Made by a program: the position numbers and the translations under genes
NCBI GenBank assembly: GCA_963740835.1
Contig: CAVUFH010000001.1
Span: 1-64,000 of the forward strand
From: CAVUFH01 sp963740835
Lineage (GTDB): Bacteria > Actinomycetota > Acidimicrobiia > IMCC26256 > PALSA-610
Length of the DNA: 64,000 nt
Direction of reading: 5' to 3'
In this document: positions 8,238 through 16,682 of the stretch, piece after piece
Numbering within the stretch: position 1 is the stretch's first letter
How the letters are laid out: each line of letters opens with the position of its first letter
Notes under the pieces: generated by a model
Told to the model about the DNA's origin: nothing
Database searches by the model: none
The model's input: the letters and a program-made list of their open reading frames with translations, nothing else

Positions 8238-8252
8238 TTCCAACTGTTGGAA
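8238..8252. promoter_or_regulatory. Palindromic operator, copy 2
   Basis: A second exact copy of TTCCAACTGTTGGAA. The symmetry here extends one more pair on each side (C8237 with G8253). It ends 45 bp before the GTG of the acyl-CoA ligase gene. Confidence 0.7.
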
Positions 8253-8297
8253 GCGAGGGGCTTTGGGTGCGAGCCCGGTTGGTGCCACGATGCCGCC

Positions 8298-9744
8298 GTG
8301 CTCCTCATCGGTGAGATCTTCGCCAACGCCGCGCGCACGGCTCCCGACGCGGTCGCGGCGACACTCGACGACCACGCGCTCACGTTCGGCGAGATCGACG
8401 CCGAGGCGAACCGCCTCGCCCACGGCCTGGCCGCGGCCGGCATCGGCCGGGGCGACCGCGTCCTGTGGTGGGGCGACACCTCGCTCGACGCGGTGCCCGT
8501 GTTCGCCGCGCTCGCCAAGCTCGGCGCGGTCTTTGCGCCGCTGAACGCACGGGCTTCGGTCGGGGAAGTGCGGCCCGTGGCCGAGTACGCGCGGCCACGT
8601 CTGCTCTTGGCCGGCCCCTCGCACTCCGATTTCGCGATGGAGCTGGCCGAGCTCACCGGGATCCCACATCTGGAGGGGGTCGAGCGGGGGGCCGCGACCC
8701 CGCCCGCCGGTGCCGACCTCGACGAGCACGACGCACACGTCATCTTCTTCACGAGCGGGAGCACCGGGCGCCCGAAAGGTGTCGTGCTCTCGCATCGCAC
8801 GAACTGGCTCCGCACGTATCCGGGCGCCACGAGCACGCCCGGGGGCGGCGGCACGGTGTGCATGTTCCCGCTGTTCCACATGGCGGGTTGGACGATCGCG
8901 CTCGGCGCGTGGCAGAGCCGGCGGCCGGTGCACTTCGTGCGGGTCCCGGACGCGGCAACGCTCTGCGAGACCACTGCGCGCCACCGCGCGGCGCGGCTCT
9001 ACTGCATCCCCGCGGTGTGGGCCCGCGTGCTCGAGCACCGAAGCGTGCGGGAGGACCTCGCCGGTCTCGTCGAAGCGGACACCGGCACGTCCGCCACACC
9101 ACCCGAGCTGCTGCACACGCTCAAGGACGTCCTGCCCTGGACGCAGACGCGTGTGTTCTACGGCTCCACCGAGGCTGGCCCGGGTGTGCAGCTCGCCGAC
9201 GCCGACCTCCTGCGCAAGCCCGGCGCGGTCGGGCTGCCCCAAGCGGGTGTCGACGTGAAGCTGACCGATGCAGGCGAGGTGTGCCTGCGCAGCCCGTTCC
9301 TGATGGACGGCTACTTCGACGCCCCCGAGGCAACCGCCGACGCACTCGTCGACGGCTGGTACCACACCGGCGACCTGGGTGCGCGGCGACGCGGAGGGGT
9401 ACCTGTCGATCGTCGGCCGGGCCCGCGACGTCATCCGTACCGGCGGCGAGACGGTCGCGCCGCCCGAGGTCGAACTGATCGTCGCGGAGCATCCCGGCGT
9501 GGCCGAGGTCGCGGTCGTCGGCGTCCCCGATCCGCAGTGGGGCGAAGTGATCACCGCGGTGATCGTCTGCTCGCCCGGCGCGCTCCCCCCGGACGTGGAC
9601 GCGCTCCGGGAGTTCTGCGCGGGCCGGCTCGCGCCGTTCAAACACCCGCGCCGCGTCGCCGTCGTCGACGCGCTCCCCCGCACTCCCGCGACCGGCCAGA
9701 TCCAGCGAGCCCTGATCGTCGAACGCCTCCAAGCCGGCGGCTGA
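8298..9744 (+). CDS. AMP-dependent acyl-CoA synthetase/ligase (one-base frameshift)
   Basis: A member of the ANL superfamily, which activates a carboxylic acid through an acyl-AMP to the CoA thioester. The P-loop FFTSGSTGRPKG lies near residue 150, the aromatic A-motif YGSTEAG near residue 287, the hinge WYHTGDL near residue 360, and RARDVIRTGGETV just after. The catalytic lysine region ends the protein (RTPATGQIQRALI), where the usual lysine is read as Gln. One extra base in the GGG run 9377-9379 breaks the frame; with it removed the product is 481 residues and reads HTGDLVRGDAEGYLSIVGR without a gap. The GTG start at 8298 follows two palindromic operators. It begins the cluster with TetR, 2-oxoacid oxidoreductase and acyl-CoA dehydrogenase. 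The acid substrate is unknown. Confidence 0.85.
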
Positions 9745-9802
9745 GCCGCGGGGCGACCCGCGACGGTCGACAGCGGGACGGCGCTGGAATAGGGTTCCGG
9801 AT

Positions 9803-10444
9803 GTGCAGAACGTTGTTCCCGACCCGGTCCCCCCGCTGGAGCACCAGGTCGCGGAGCGGGCGGTGGCGGGCCGCCGGGATCAGTACGCGGCCGAGGTGCG
9901 CCGGCTGATCGACGCCGCGTTCGTGGTGATGCGCCGCACCGGGTCGATCGACCCGCAGGTCCGCGAGATCGTGCAATCGGCCGGCCTCTCGAACCAGGCG
10001 TTCTACCGACACTTCGCGTCCAAGGACGCGCTGCTGCTCACGGTGCTTGCCGACGGGCGCCGTCAGCTCGTCGCGTATCTCCGCGCCCGGCTGCGCGGCA
10101 CCGACGACCCCGACGAACAGCTCGCGCGCTTCGTCGACGGCGTGATGGCCCAGGCGCGAGACGCCGAGGCGGCCGAAGCCACACGCCCGTTCGCCATCAA
10201 CGGCAACCGGCTCGCAGCTGAATTTCCCGACCAGGTGGCGGCCAGCCGCACCGAGCTGCTCGACCTGCTGCGCCCGGCCGTCACCGCGCTCGGCGGCGAC
10301 GCGGGCGCCGTCGAGCTCGTGCACGACCTCACGATGGCGCGCATGAACACCGCCCTCGTCGAACGACGTGTCCCCGACCGGCGCGAGGTACAGCAGCTCG
10401 TGAAGTTCTGCCGAGCAGGAATCGGAGCGACCAATGGAACGTGA
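9803..10444 (+). CDS. TetR-family transcriptional regulator
   Basis: A 213-residue repressor. The N-terminal helix-turn-helix is VREIVQSAGLSNQAFYRHFASKDALL (residues 54-78), with the usual TetR F-Y-x-H-F core. The C-terminal ligand domain is diverse. It overlaps the following gamma subunit gene by 11 nt, so regulator and enzyme are translationally coupled. It is the likely reader of the twin palindromes in front of the ligase; the ligand would be an acyl-CoA or related acid by analogy with neighbouring functions. The GTG start at 9803 is preferred, as no ATG in frame lies closer. Confidence 0.88.
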   Translation: MQNVVPDPVPPLEHQVAERAVAGRRDQYAAEVRRLIDAAFVVMRRTGSIDPQVREIVQSAGLSNQAFYRHFASKDALLLTVLADGRRQLVAYLRARLRGTDDPDEQLARFVDGVMAQARDAEAAEATRPFAINGNRLAAEFPDQVAASRTELLDLLRPAVTALGGDAGAVELVHDLTMARMNTALVERRVPDRREVQQLVKFCRAGIGATNGT

Positions 10445-11006
10445 AGTGCTCATCACCGGCATCGGTGGCCAAGGCGTGCAGCTCGCGGCGCAGGTGCTCG
10501 CGCGCGGCGCCATGCTCGACAACCGCGAGGTCATGTTCCTCGGCATCTACGGTGGCATGATGCGCGGCGGCAACACCGACAGCACCGTCGTCATCGCCGA
10601 CGCGCCGATCGAGGCGCCGCCGGTCGTGTCGCACACATGGTCGGCGATCGCGATGCACGACGAATTCTTCGGGCCGGTCGAAGCCAAGCTCCGACCGGGC
10701 GGCGTGCTGATCGTCAACGACACGACGTTCACGCAGACCGTCCGTAGCGATGTGATCCTGCACCGCGTCGATGCGACCGCAGTCGCAACCGACGTCGGGA
10801 ACTCGATGGCCGCGTCGATGGTGATCCTCGGCGCGTTCTGCGGACTCACCCAGCTCGTCCCGTGCGACGCGCTCGTGGAGGCGATGCAGCAGTCGATCCC
10901 GTCGTATCGCACCCAGCACATCGCCACCAACGAACGCGCGCTGCGCGCCGGGTGGGACCTCCTGCCCACCAATTCGTTCCCGGCCTGGGAGGTCGCCCGT
11001 GTCTGA
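10434..11006 (+). CDS. 2-oxoacid:ferredoxin oxidoreductase, gamma subunit
   Basis: A 190-residue subunit of the pyruvate/ketoisovalerate ferredoxin oxidoreductase family (POR_gamma). The glycine-rich ITGIGGQGVQLAAQ near residue 7 and the YGGMMRGGNTDSTVVI segment near residue 40 are diagnostic. In the complete enzyme this subunit contributes to the CoA and TPP pocket. It is the first of four contiguous subunit genes, and the next start overlaps its end. Confidence 0.92.
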   Translation: MEREVLITGIGGQGVQLAAQVLARGAMLDNREVMFLGIYGGMMRGGNTDSTVVIADAPIEAPPVVSHTWSAIAMHDEFFGPVEAKLRPGGVLIVNDTTFTQTVRSDVILHRVDATAVATDVGNSMAASMVILGAFCGLTQLVPCDALVEAMQQSIPSYRTQHIATNERALRAGWDLLPTNSFPAWEVARV

Positions 11007-11262
11007 GGCCAAGACCAAGCGCGTCACGAGTCGCGGTACCGTCACCATCGACGTCGAGCACTGCAAGGGCTGCGATCTCTGCATTCCCGCGTGCCCCCCG
11101 AAGGTGCTGTCGATGTCGACCGCGACGAACCACATGGGCTACCGCTACCCCGAGCTGCATCCCGGCTGTACCGGATGTGCGGCATGCCTGCTCGTGTGCC
11201 CCGACTTCGTGTTCGAGGTGTTCCGCTTCGACACACCCCAAGTCACGGAGGTTGCGACATGA
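10999..11262 (+). CDS. 2-oxoacid:ferredoxin oxidoreductase, delta subunit (2x[4Fe-4S] ferredoxin)
   Basis: An 87-residue ferredoxin-like protein with two complete 4Fe-4S motifs, CKGCDLCIPACP near residue 22 and CTGCAACLLVCP near residue 57. It carries electrons from the TPP-bound intermediate to external ferredoxin. The GTG start overlaps the gamma gene by 8 nt, and its TGA overlaps the alpha ATG. Confidence 0.93.
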   Translation: MSEAKTKRVTSRGTVTIDVEHCKGCDLCIPACPPKVLSMSTATNHMGYRYPELHPGCTGCAACLLVCPDFVFEVFRFDTPQVTEVAT

Positions 11263-12422
11263 CCGTGACCCAGCCGCGATCGACCGGAGCCACGCGCGAG
11301 CTGATGGAAGGCAGCGAGGCGTTCGCGCGCGCCGCGATCGCGTGCGGCTGCCGCTTCTTCGCGGGCTACCCGATGACGCCGTTCACCGAGTTGCTCGAGC
11401 ACTTCGCCCGCTTGCTTCCCGACGCCGGCGGTGTCTGCATCAACGCGGAGTCGGAACTGGAGGCGGTCGGCATGGCGTGGGGCGCACTCGCCACAGGTGC
11501 GCGCGCGGCCACGGGCTCGACGGGGCAAGGGCTCTCGCTCATGCAGGAATCGTTCTCCGAGATCACGCTGGCGGAGCTCCCGCTCGTCATCTTCAACATG
11601 GCGCGCGGTCAGCAGGACTACTACCAGGCGACGCGCGGCGGCGGTCACGGTGACTACCGGCACATCGTGCTCGCGCCGCAGGACGTGCGCGAGGGCGTGG
11701 AACACGTCCCGCTCGCCTTTCATCTCGCCGACAAGTGGCGCAATCCGGTGCTCATCTACGGCGACTACCTCCTCGCGCACACGCAAGAGGCGTTGACGAT
11801 CGAGCCGGCCGCGTTTCCCGAGCTGCCGCCGAAGGACTGGGCGGTCGACGGCACCGCGTCGGGCTCTGGTCGGTCCAAGTCGGTCACGCCGCTCGGTGTC
11901 GCCAAGCACGGACAACCCGCGTTCGGCCAAGAGGGCAAGGCGCAGTACATCGCGACGAAGATCCCGCTGATGGAACGCGAGGTTCGCGTCGAGACGGGGT
12001 ACCTCGGCGACGCGGAGACCGTGATCGTCGCGTTCGGGTCGCCCGCGAAGTTCGTGAAGTACGCGATCAAGCAGCTACGGGCCGAGGGTCACCGCATCGG
12101 CTTCATTCGGCCCATCACGTTGTGGCCGTTCCCGTACGAGACCATCGCCGAAGGATGCGCGGGTGCGCAGCGCGTGGGCTCATTTGAACTGTGCGCGGGT
12201 CAGATGATCGACGACGTCCGCATCGGCGTCGCGGGCCAGGTGCCGGTCACCTTCATCGGCGGCGTCTCCACTGACGGCTCCGGGTTCGGCATGGGCCGAT
12301 TGCTCGAGGTCGAAGCGATCCGCGAGCGGATCCTCGCCCTGCACACCGGCGCCGAGCTCTCGACGATCCCCGGCTACGAGCAGTTCAGCTACCAGCTGCA
12401 ACCCCACCAGGAGGCGCAATGA
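11259..12422 (+). CDS. 2-oxoacid:ferredoxin oxidoreductase, alpha subunit
   Basis: A 387-residue alpha subunit. It holds the pyrimidine-binding half of the TPP site (GCRFFAGYPMTPFTELLEH near residue 31, INAESELEAVGMAWGA near residue 63, TGSTGQGLSLMQE near residue 87) and the C-terminal transketolase-like domain (VIVAFGSPAKFVKYAIKQLRAEGHRIGFIRPITLWPFP). The pattern GYP-x-TP-x-T is typical of ketoisovalerate/2-oxoglutarate type enzymes, but the substrate cannot be fixed. Start and stop both overlap neighbours by 4 nt (ATGA). Confidence 0.93.
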   Translation: MTVTQPRSTGATRELMEGSEAFARAAIACGCRFFAGYPMTPFTELLEHFARLLPDAGGVCINAESELEAVGMAWGALATGARAATGSTGQGLSLMQESFSEITLAELPLVIFNMARGQQDYYQATRGGGHGDYRHIVLAPQDVREGVEHVPLAFHLADKWRNPVLIYGDYLLAHTQEALTIEPAAFPELPPKDWAVDGTASGSGRSKSVTPLGVAKHGQPAFGQEGKAQYIATKIPLMEREVRVETGYLGDAETVIVAFGSPAKFVKYAIKQLRAEGHRIGFIRPITLWPFPYETIAEGCAGAQRVGSFELCAGQMIDDVRIGVAGQVPVTFIGGVSTDGSGFGMGRLLEVEAIRERILALHTGAELSTIPGYEQFSYQLQPHQEAQ

Positions 12423-13303
12423 CGTCTACCGCGAATGGCCCCGTCCTCGACACGTCGGCACCGCCACTGAACGCGCGGCTGATCGAGCCGAACACACCGG
12501 AGTTGCTCCTCACCCAGGAGCACCACATGTGTCCGGGCTGTGGCGAACCGCTCGCGGTCCGACAGTTCCTCGAGACCATCGACGATCTCGATCAGGTGAA
12601 GCACGCGATCGGCGTCGCCGGCATCGGCTGCTACACGTCGTTCTCGAGCTCCATGGACGTCGACCTCGTGCAGGCCCTGCACGGCCGCGCGCCGTCGGTC
12701 GCGACCGGCGTGAAGCGGATGCGTCCCGACGCGCTGGTGTTCACGCTGCAGGGCGACGGCGACATGGTGAACGAAGGACTGCAGGAGGTCGTGCACACCG
12801 CGGCGCGCGGCGAGAACGTCACGTGCATCTTGTTGAACAATGGCGTCTTCGGTGAGACCGGCGGCCACATGACCGCGACCAGCGTGATCGGTCAACGGAC
12901 CAAGAACACGCTCGACGGCCGCGACGCGGCGTATCACGGCTTCCCGATTCTGATCGGCGACGTCATCGCCACGCTGCAGGGCGCGGCCTACGTGGCGCGC
13001 GGTTCGGTGCACAACGCGGGCGCCGTCGCGCGTACGAAGAAGATGTTCCGCCGCGCGTTCGAGTCGCAGGTGCGCAAGGAGGGTTTCTCATTCGTCGAAG
13101 TGCTCACGATGTGCCCCACCGGCTGGTTCATCCCGACCGCCGAAGGTCCGGGCTACATGCAGGAGACGCTCGGCGAGGTGCACATCATGGGTGAGCTGAA
13201 GGCCGACGGCCACGTGCGCACCACCGAGGAGCTGCACGCCGAGAACGTCGCCAAGCAGCAAGAAGTCGACGCCGCCCTCGCACGCGGCGGCCTCAAGGAG
13301 TGA
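12419..13303 (+). CDS. 2-oxoacid:ferredoxin oxidoreductase, beta subunit (TPP-binding)
   Basis: A 294-residue beta subunit binding thiamine diphosphate and Mg. The CPGCGEP motif near residue 39 marks this family. The TPP fold is seen as LQGDGDMVNEGLQEV (near residue 105) and LLNNGVFGETGGHMTATS (near residue 140). With the other three subunits it converts a 2-oxoacid plus CoA into acyl-CoA, CO2 and reduced ferredoxin. The acyl-CoA dehydrogenase gene follows after 10 nt, consistent with onward oxidation of the acyl-CoA. Confidence 0.94.
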   Translation: MTSTANGPVLDTSAPPLNARLIEPNTPELLLTQEHHMCPGCGEPLAVRQFLETIDDLDQVKHAIGVAGIGCYTSFSSSMDVDLVQALHGRAPSVATGVKRMRPDALVFTLQGDGDMVNEGLQEVVHTAARGENVTCILLNNGVFGETGGHMTATSVIGQRTKNTLDGRDAAYHGFPILIGDVIATLQGAAYVARGSVHNAGAVARTKKMFRRAFESQVRKEGFSFVEVLTMCPTGWFIPTAEGPGYMQETLGEVHIMGELKADGHVRTTEELHAENVAKQQEVDAALARGGLKE

Positions 13304-13313
13304 CGCGGAAACG

Positions 13314-14484
13314 ATGGATTTCACGTACCCCCCCGAAGCGGAGGCGTTCCGGAAGGAGTTCCGGAGCTGGCTCGAGGCCAACCTCCCCGACGACCTCACG
13401 GGCACGGGGTTGGCGGGCTCCCTCGAGATCGACGACGACCGCCTGGCGCGCCTGCGGGCATGGAACCGCACGCTCGCGGACGCGCGCTACGCCGCCATCG
13501 CGTGGCCCGACGAATGGGGCGGCCGAGGCGCGGGGATCATGGAACAGGTCGTCTACGCGGAGGAGATGCACCGCGCGCACGCGCCGGGCACGCTGAACCC
13601 GCTCGGTCTCTCCAACATCGCACCCGCCATCATCGAGCACGGCACCGACGAACAGAAGCGCACGTTGCTCCCGCGGATGCTCTGCGGCGACGACATCTGG
13701 TGCCAGGGCTTCTCAGAGCCGAACGCAGGCTCCGACCTCGCGTCGCTGCACACCGCCGCGCTGCGCGACGGCGACGTGTGGATCGTCAACGGGCAGAAGA
13801 CGTGGAACACACTCGGGCACCTCGCGAACTGGTGCGAGCTCCTCGTCCGGACCGATCCCGAGGCGCCGAAGCACCGGGGCATCTCGTGCCTGCTCGTCGA
13901 CCTCACACTGCCGGGCATCGAAGTTCGTCCCCTCACGACCATCACCGGCGAGAAGGAATTCAACGAGATCTTCTTCACCGACGTGCGCGTCCCGGTCGAC
14001 TGCACGCTCGGCGCCGTCGACAACGGCTGGCGCGTCGCGATGACGACGCTCGCGTACGAGCGCGGCACCGTCGCCAAGCTGCATCTCGGGACGCGCCAGA
14101 AGATCGCAGCGTCTCATCGAGGACGCCCACACGACCCCGCTCGGCGACGGTCGCGTCGCCACCGACGACCCGGTGCTCCGGAGCCGGTTGGCGCAGGTCT
14201 ACCTCGAAGGCGAGCTCCTCAAGCTGATCTCCGAGCGGGCGCTGTCGGCGGAGCTGAACGGGCGGTCGATGGGGCCGGAAGGCAGCATCGCCAAGCTGCT
14301 GTGGAGCGAAGCCGAACAGCACATCACCGAGGTCGCGTCGGCCGTGCTCGGACCCGACGCGCTTTCCGGCCCGTGGGCGCGCGACCGCGTCTACAGCCGT
14401 GCACTCACGATCGCGGGCGGCACCACGCAAGTGAACAAGAACATCGTCGCCCAGCGGATCCTCGGCCTGCCCCGCGGCGACTGA
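13314..14484 (+). CDS. Acyl-CoA dehydrogenase (one-base frameshift)
   Basis: An FAD-dependent acyl-CoA dehydrogenase, 389 residues after correction. The N-terminal helical domain starts MDFTYPPEAEAFRKEFRSW, the flavin/substrate strand is WCQGFSEPNAGSDLAS near residue 125, and the C-terminal domain has IAGGTTQVNKNIVAQRILGLPR, the usual FAD-binding tail. An extra G at 14109 shifts the frame; without it the protein reads KIARLIEDAHTTPLG and continues normally. The catalytic base position is not certain. It is the last gene of the TetR/oxoacid oxidoreductase operon and converges on the Opp transporter operon. Confidence 0.88.
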
Positions 14485-15537
14485 GCGCGATCGCGCTGAT
14501 GCGAGCGCGTGCTGCCCGTTGCTGGTCGGGAGCTTCTCGCCCGCAGACAGCGGGAAGTGACACGCGACGTACTGCTCCGGTCCGATCTCGCGGATCCGCG
14601 GCTCTTCGGACGCGCACCGGTCCTGGGCCTTCGGGCAGCGGGTGCGGAACCGGCAACCGCTCGGCGGCGCAACCGGTGACGGGATCTCGCCACCGAGGTG
14701 CAACCGGTCCTCGGGACGTTGGTTCGGATCCGGGAGCGGGATCGCGGCGAGCAGCGCGGCGGTGTACGGATGCGCGGGCTGCTTGTAGAGCGTGTCGGGA
14801 TTCGCGACTTCGCAGATCTTTCCGAGGTACATGACGACCACGCGGTCGCTCACGTTCTTCACGACCGCGAGGTCGTGCGCGATGAAGATCAACGTGAGTC
14901 CGTAGCGGTGCTTCATGTCCTCGAGCAGGTTCAAGATCTGTGCCTGCACGGACACGTCGAGCGCGGACACCGGCTCGTCACAGATGATCAACCGCGGATC
15001 GGTGACCACCGCGCGCGCGATCGAGATGCGCTGGCACTGGCCGCCGGAGAACTGGTGCGGCCGCTTGCCCCGCTGCAGCTCGGGGTCGAGACCGACGTCG
15101 ATCATGACCTCGTCGACCTTCTTCTGCTGCTCTTCCTTGGATCCGATCTTCCAGATCTGGAGTCCCTCGGCGATGATGTCCTCCACCTTGCGGCGCGGGT
15201 TCAGCGACGAGATCGGGTCCTGGAAGATCATCTTCATCCGGGTTCGGAACTTCCGCAGATCCTCGCCCGACAGGTCGGTGAGCTCGGTGCCTTCGAAGTG
15301 CACCGATCCCGAGTTCGGCCGCGGCAGCTGCATGATCGCCTTGCCGGTGGTCGACTTGCCGCAGCCCGACTCGCCGACGAGCCCGACCGTCTCGCCTTCG
15401 AGCACGTCGAGGCTCACGTCCGAGACCGCGTGCACACGCAGGCCCGTGCGCCCGACCGGGAACTCGACGACCAGCCGCTCCACCGTCAGCAATGGGTCCG
15501 CGTCGGGACGCAGGTGCGCAGTACCGCTGCCCGCCAT
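13975..15537 (-). CDS. Peptide/oligopeptide ABC transporter ATP-binding protein (OppF/DppF type), no stop at usual place
   Basis: The ATPase half of an Opp-type importer. Walker A is GESGCGKST, the signature is QFSGGQCQRISIARA, Walker B is LIICDEPVSALD, and the H-loop is LIFIAHDLAVV. The C-terminal oligopeptide domain has HPYTAALLAAIP and the cysteine set C-x5-C-x6-C-x15-C that may bind an Fe-S cluster in this family. The family normally ends at about residue 345 (near 14500), but the frame stays open to 13975 and runs about 510 nt antisense into the acyl-CoA dehydrogenase gene. A lost stop through a base error or a real extension cannot be told apart. The start at 15537 overlaps the upstream ATPase stop by 1 nt. 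Confidence 0.8.
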   Translation of the reverse strand: MAGSGTAHLRPDADPLLTVERLVVEFPVGRTGLRVHAVSDVSLDVLEGETVGLVGESGCGKSTTGKAIMQLPRPNSGSVHFEGTELTDLSGEDLRKFRTRMKMIFQDPISSLNPRRKVEDIIAEGLQIWKIGSKEEQQKKVDEVMIDVGLDPELQRGKRPHQFSGGQCQRISIARAVVTDPRLIICDEPVSALDVSVQAQILNLLEDMKHRYGLTLIFIAHDLAVVKNVSDRVVVMYLGKICEVANPDTLYKQPAHPYTAALLAAIPLPDPNQRPEDRLHLGGEIPSPVAPPSGCRFRTRCPKAQDRCASEEPRIREIGPEQYVACHFPLSAGEKLPTSNGQHALASARSRSVAAGQAEDPLGDDVLVHLRGAARDRECTAVDAVARPRAGKRVGSEHGRRDLGDVLFGFAPQQLGDAAFRPHRPPVQLRRQRPLGDQLEELAFEVDLRQPAPEHRVVGGDATVAERGRVGVLDETLRSSGASRDAAWRRCRARTRASSSRRASRCRRRRACSRPGRARR

Positions 15538-16682
15538 CAGGAAACGAGCCCGCTCGTGACGACCGCGCCCTTCTCCCCGGCAACCGGAGTGCCGGCCGCG
15601 GTCTCGCCGGCGGCCAGGTTGCGCGCGAGCGCGTCGCGCCCCGCGGTGGTCCCGACCGGATAGAAGCACCGGTGGAAGTGACCGGGCGTCTCGACGTCCG
15701 TGAACTCGGGTTCTTCGGTGAGGCAACGCGCCTGCGCGTACGGGCACCGCGCCGCGAACTTGCAACCGGGCGGGGGCTTGACGAGGTCCGGCGGCCTTCC
15801 GCTGATCGCGTCGAGCCGGGTGTGACTCGGCTGCGCCAGCTTCGGGATCGACTTCAGCAGCGCCTCGGTGTACGGGTGCCGCACCTCGCTGAACAGCGTG
15901 CGCGTCGGTGCCTTCTCGACGAACCGGCCCGCATACATCACCGCGATGTCGTCGGTGCGGCCCGCGACCACCCCGAGGTCGTGGGTCACGAGGATCACCG
16001 CCATGAAGCGCTCGCGCTGCTGCGCTTGCAGCAGGTCGAGGATCTGCGCCTGCACAGTCACATCGAGCGCGGTCGTCGGTTCGTCGGCGAACAGGAGCTT
16101 CGGACCGCAGGCGAGCGCGATCGCGATCATCACCCGCTGGCGCATCCCACCCGAGAGCTGGTGCGGATACTCGCGCAATCGGCGCTTCGCTTCCGGGATC
16201 CCCACCGACTGGAGGAGCGCCAGCGCGGTCTCCTCGGCGAACTCCTTGCTGACATCGAGATGGTGACGCAAGGGCTCGGTGATCTGCTTCCCGATCTTCA
16301 TGACCGGGTTGAGCGAGGTCATCGGGTCCTGGAACACCATCGCCATCTGCGCGCCCCAGAGGTCGCGCAGCTCGTGTGGACTCGCGTCGGCGAGGTCGTG
16401 GCCTTCGAAAAAGATGTGGCCGGTACGCGTCGCGTTGTTCGCGAGCAGCCCCATCACCGAACGAGACAGCACCGACTTGCCGCAGCCGGACTCGCCGACG
16501 ACGCCGAGCGTCTTGCCCCGTTCGAGGCTGAACGACACGCCGTCGACCGCGTGCACGGTTCCACGATCGGTCGCGAAGCCGGTGTGCAGGTCCTGGACTT
16601 CGAGGAGCGGGCCGTCGAGCGGCGCGTCCGCGAACCGGGCCGCGCCCTTCCGCTTCCGAGGCGACGAGAGGCGCCGGCTCAC
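15537..16682 (-). CDS. Peptide/oligopeptide ABC transporter ATP-binding protein (OppD/DppD type)
   Basis: The partner ATPase of 381 residues. Walker A is GESGCGKSV, the Q-loop MVFQDPMTSLNPVM, the signature LSGGMRQRVMIAIAL, Walker B LLFADEPTTALDVT, and the H-loop VTHDLGVVAG. The oligopeptide C-terminal domain includes HPYTEALLKSIPK and four cysteines (CKFAARCPYAQARC...C). It energises the permeases encoded just upstream. The GTG start overlaps the permease stop by 4 nt. Confidence 0.93.
   Translation of the reverse strand: MSRRLSSPRKRKGAARFADAPLDGPLLEVQDLHTGFATDRGTVHAVDGVSFSLERGKTLGVVGESGCGKSVLSRSVMGLLANNATRTGHIFFEGHDLADASPHELRDLWGAQMAMVFQDPMTSLNPVMKIGKQITEPLRHHLDVSKEFAEETALALLQSVGIPEAKRRLREYPHQLSGGMRQRVMIAIALACGPKLLFADEPTTALDVTVQAQILDLLQAQQRERFMAVILVTHDLGVVAGRTDDIAVMYAGRFVEKAPTRTLFSEVRHPYTEALLKSIPKLAQPSHTRLDAISGRPPDLVKPPPGCKFAARCPYAQARCLTEEPEFTDVETPGHFHRCFYPVGTTAGRDALARNLAAGETAAGTPVAGEKGAVVTSGLVS

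Noticed and set aside
8298..9744. Programmed frameshifting as a cause of the break in the acyl-CoA ligase
   Set aside because: The same kind of break occurs in many unrelated genes without shared slippery sequence or downstream structure. Random base errors explain it better.
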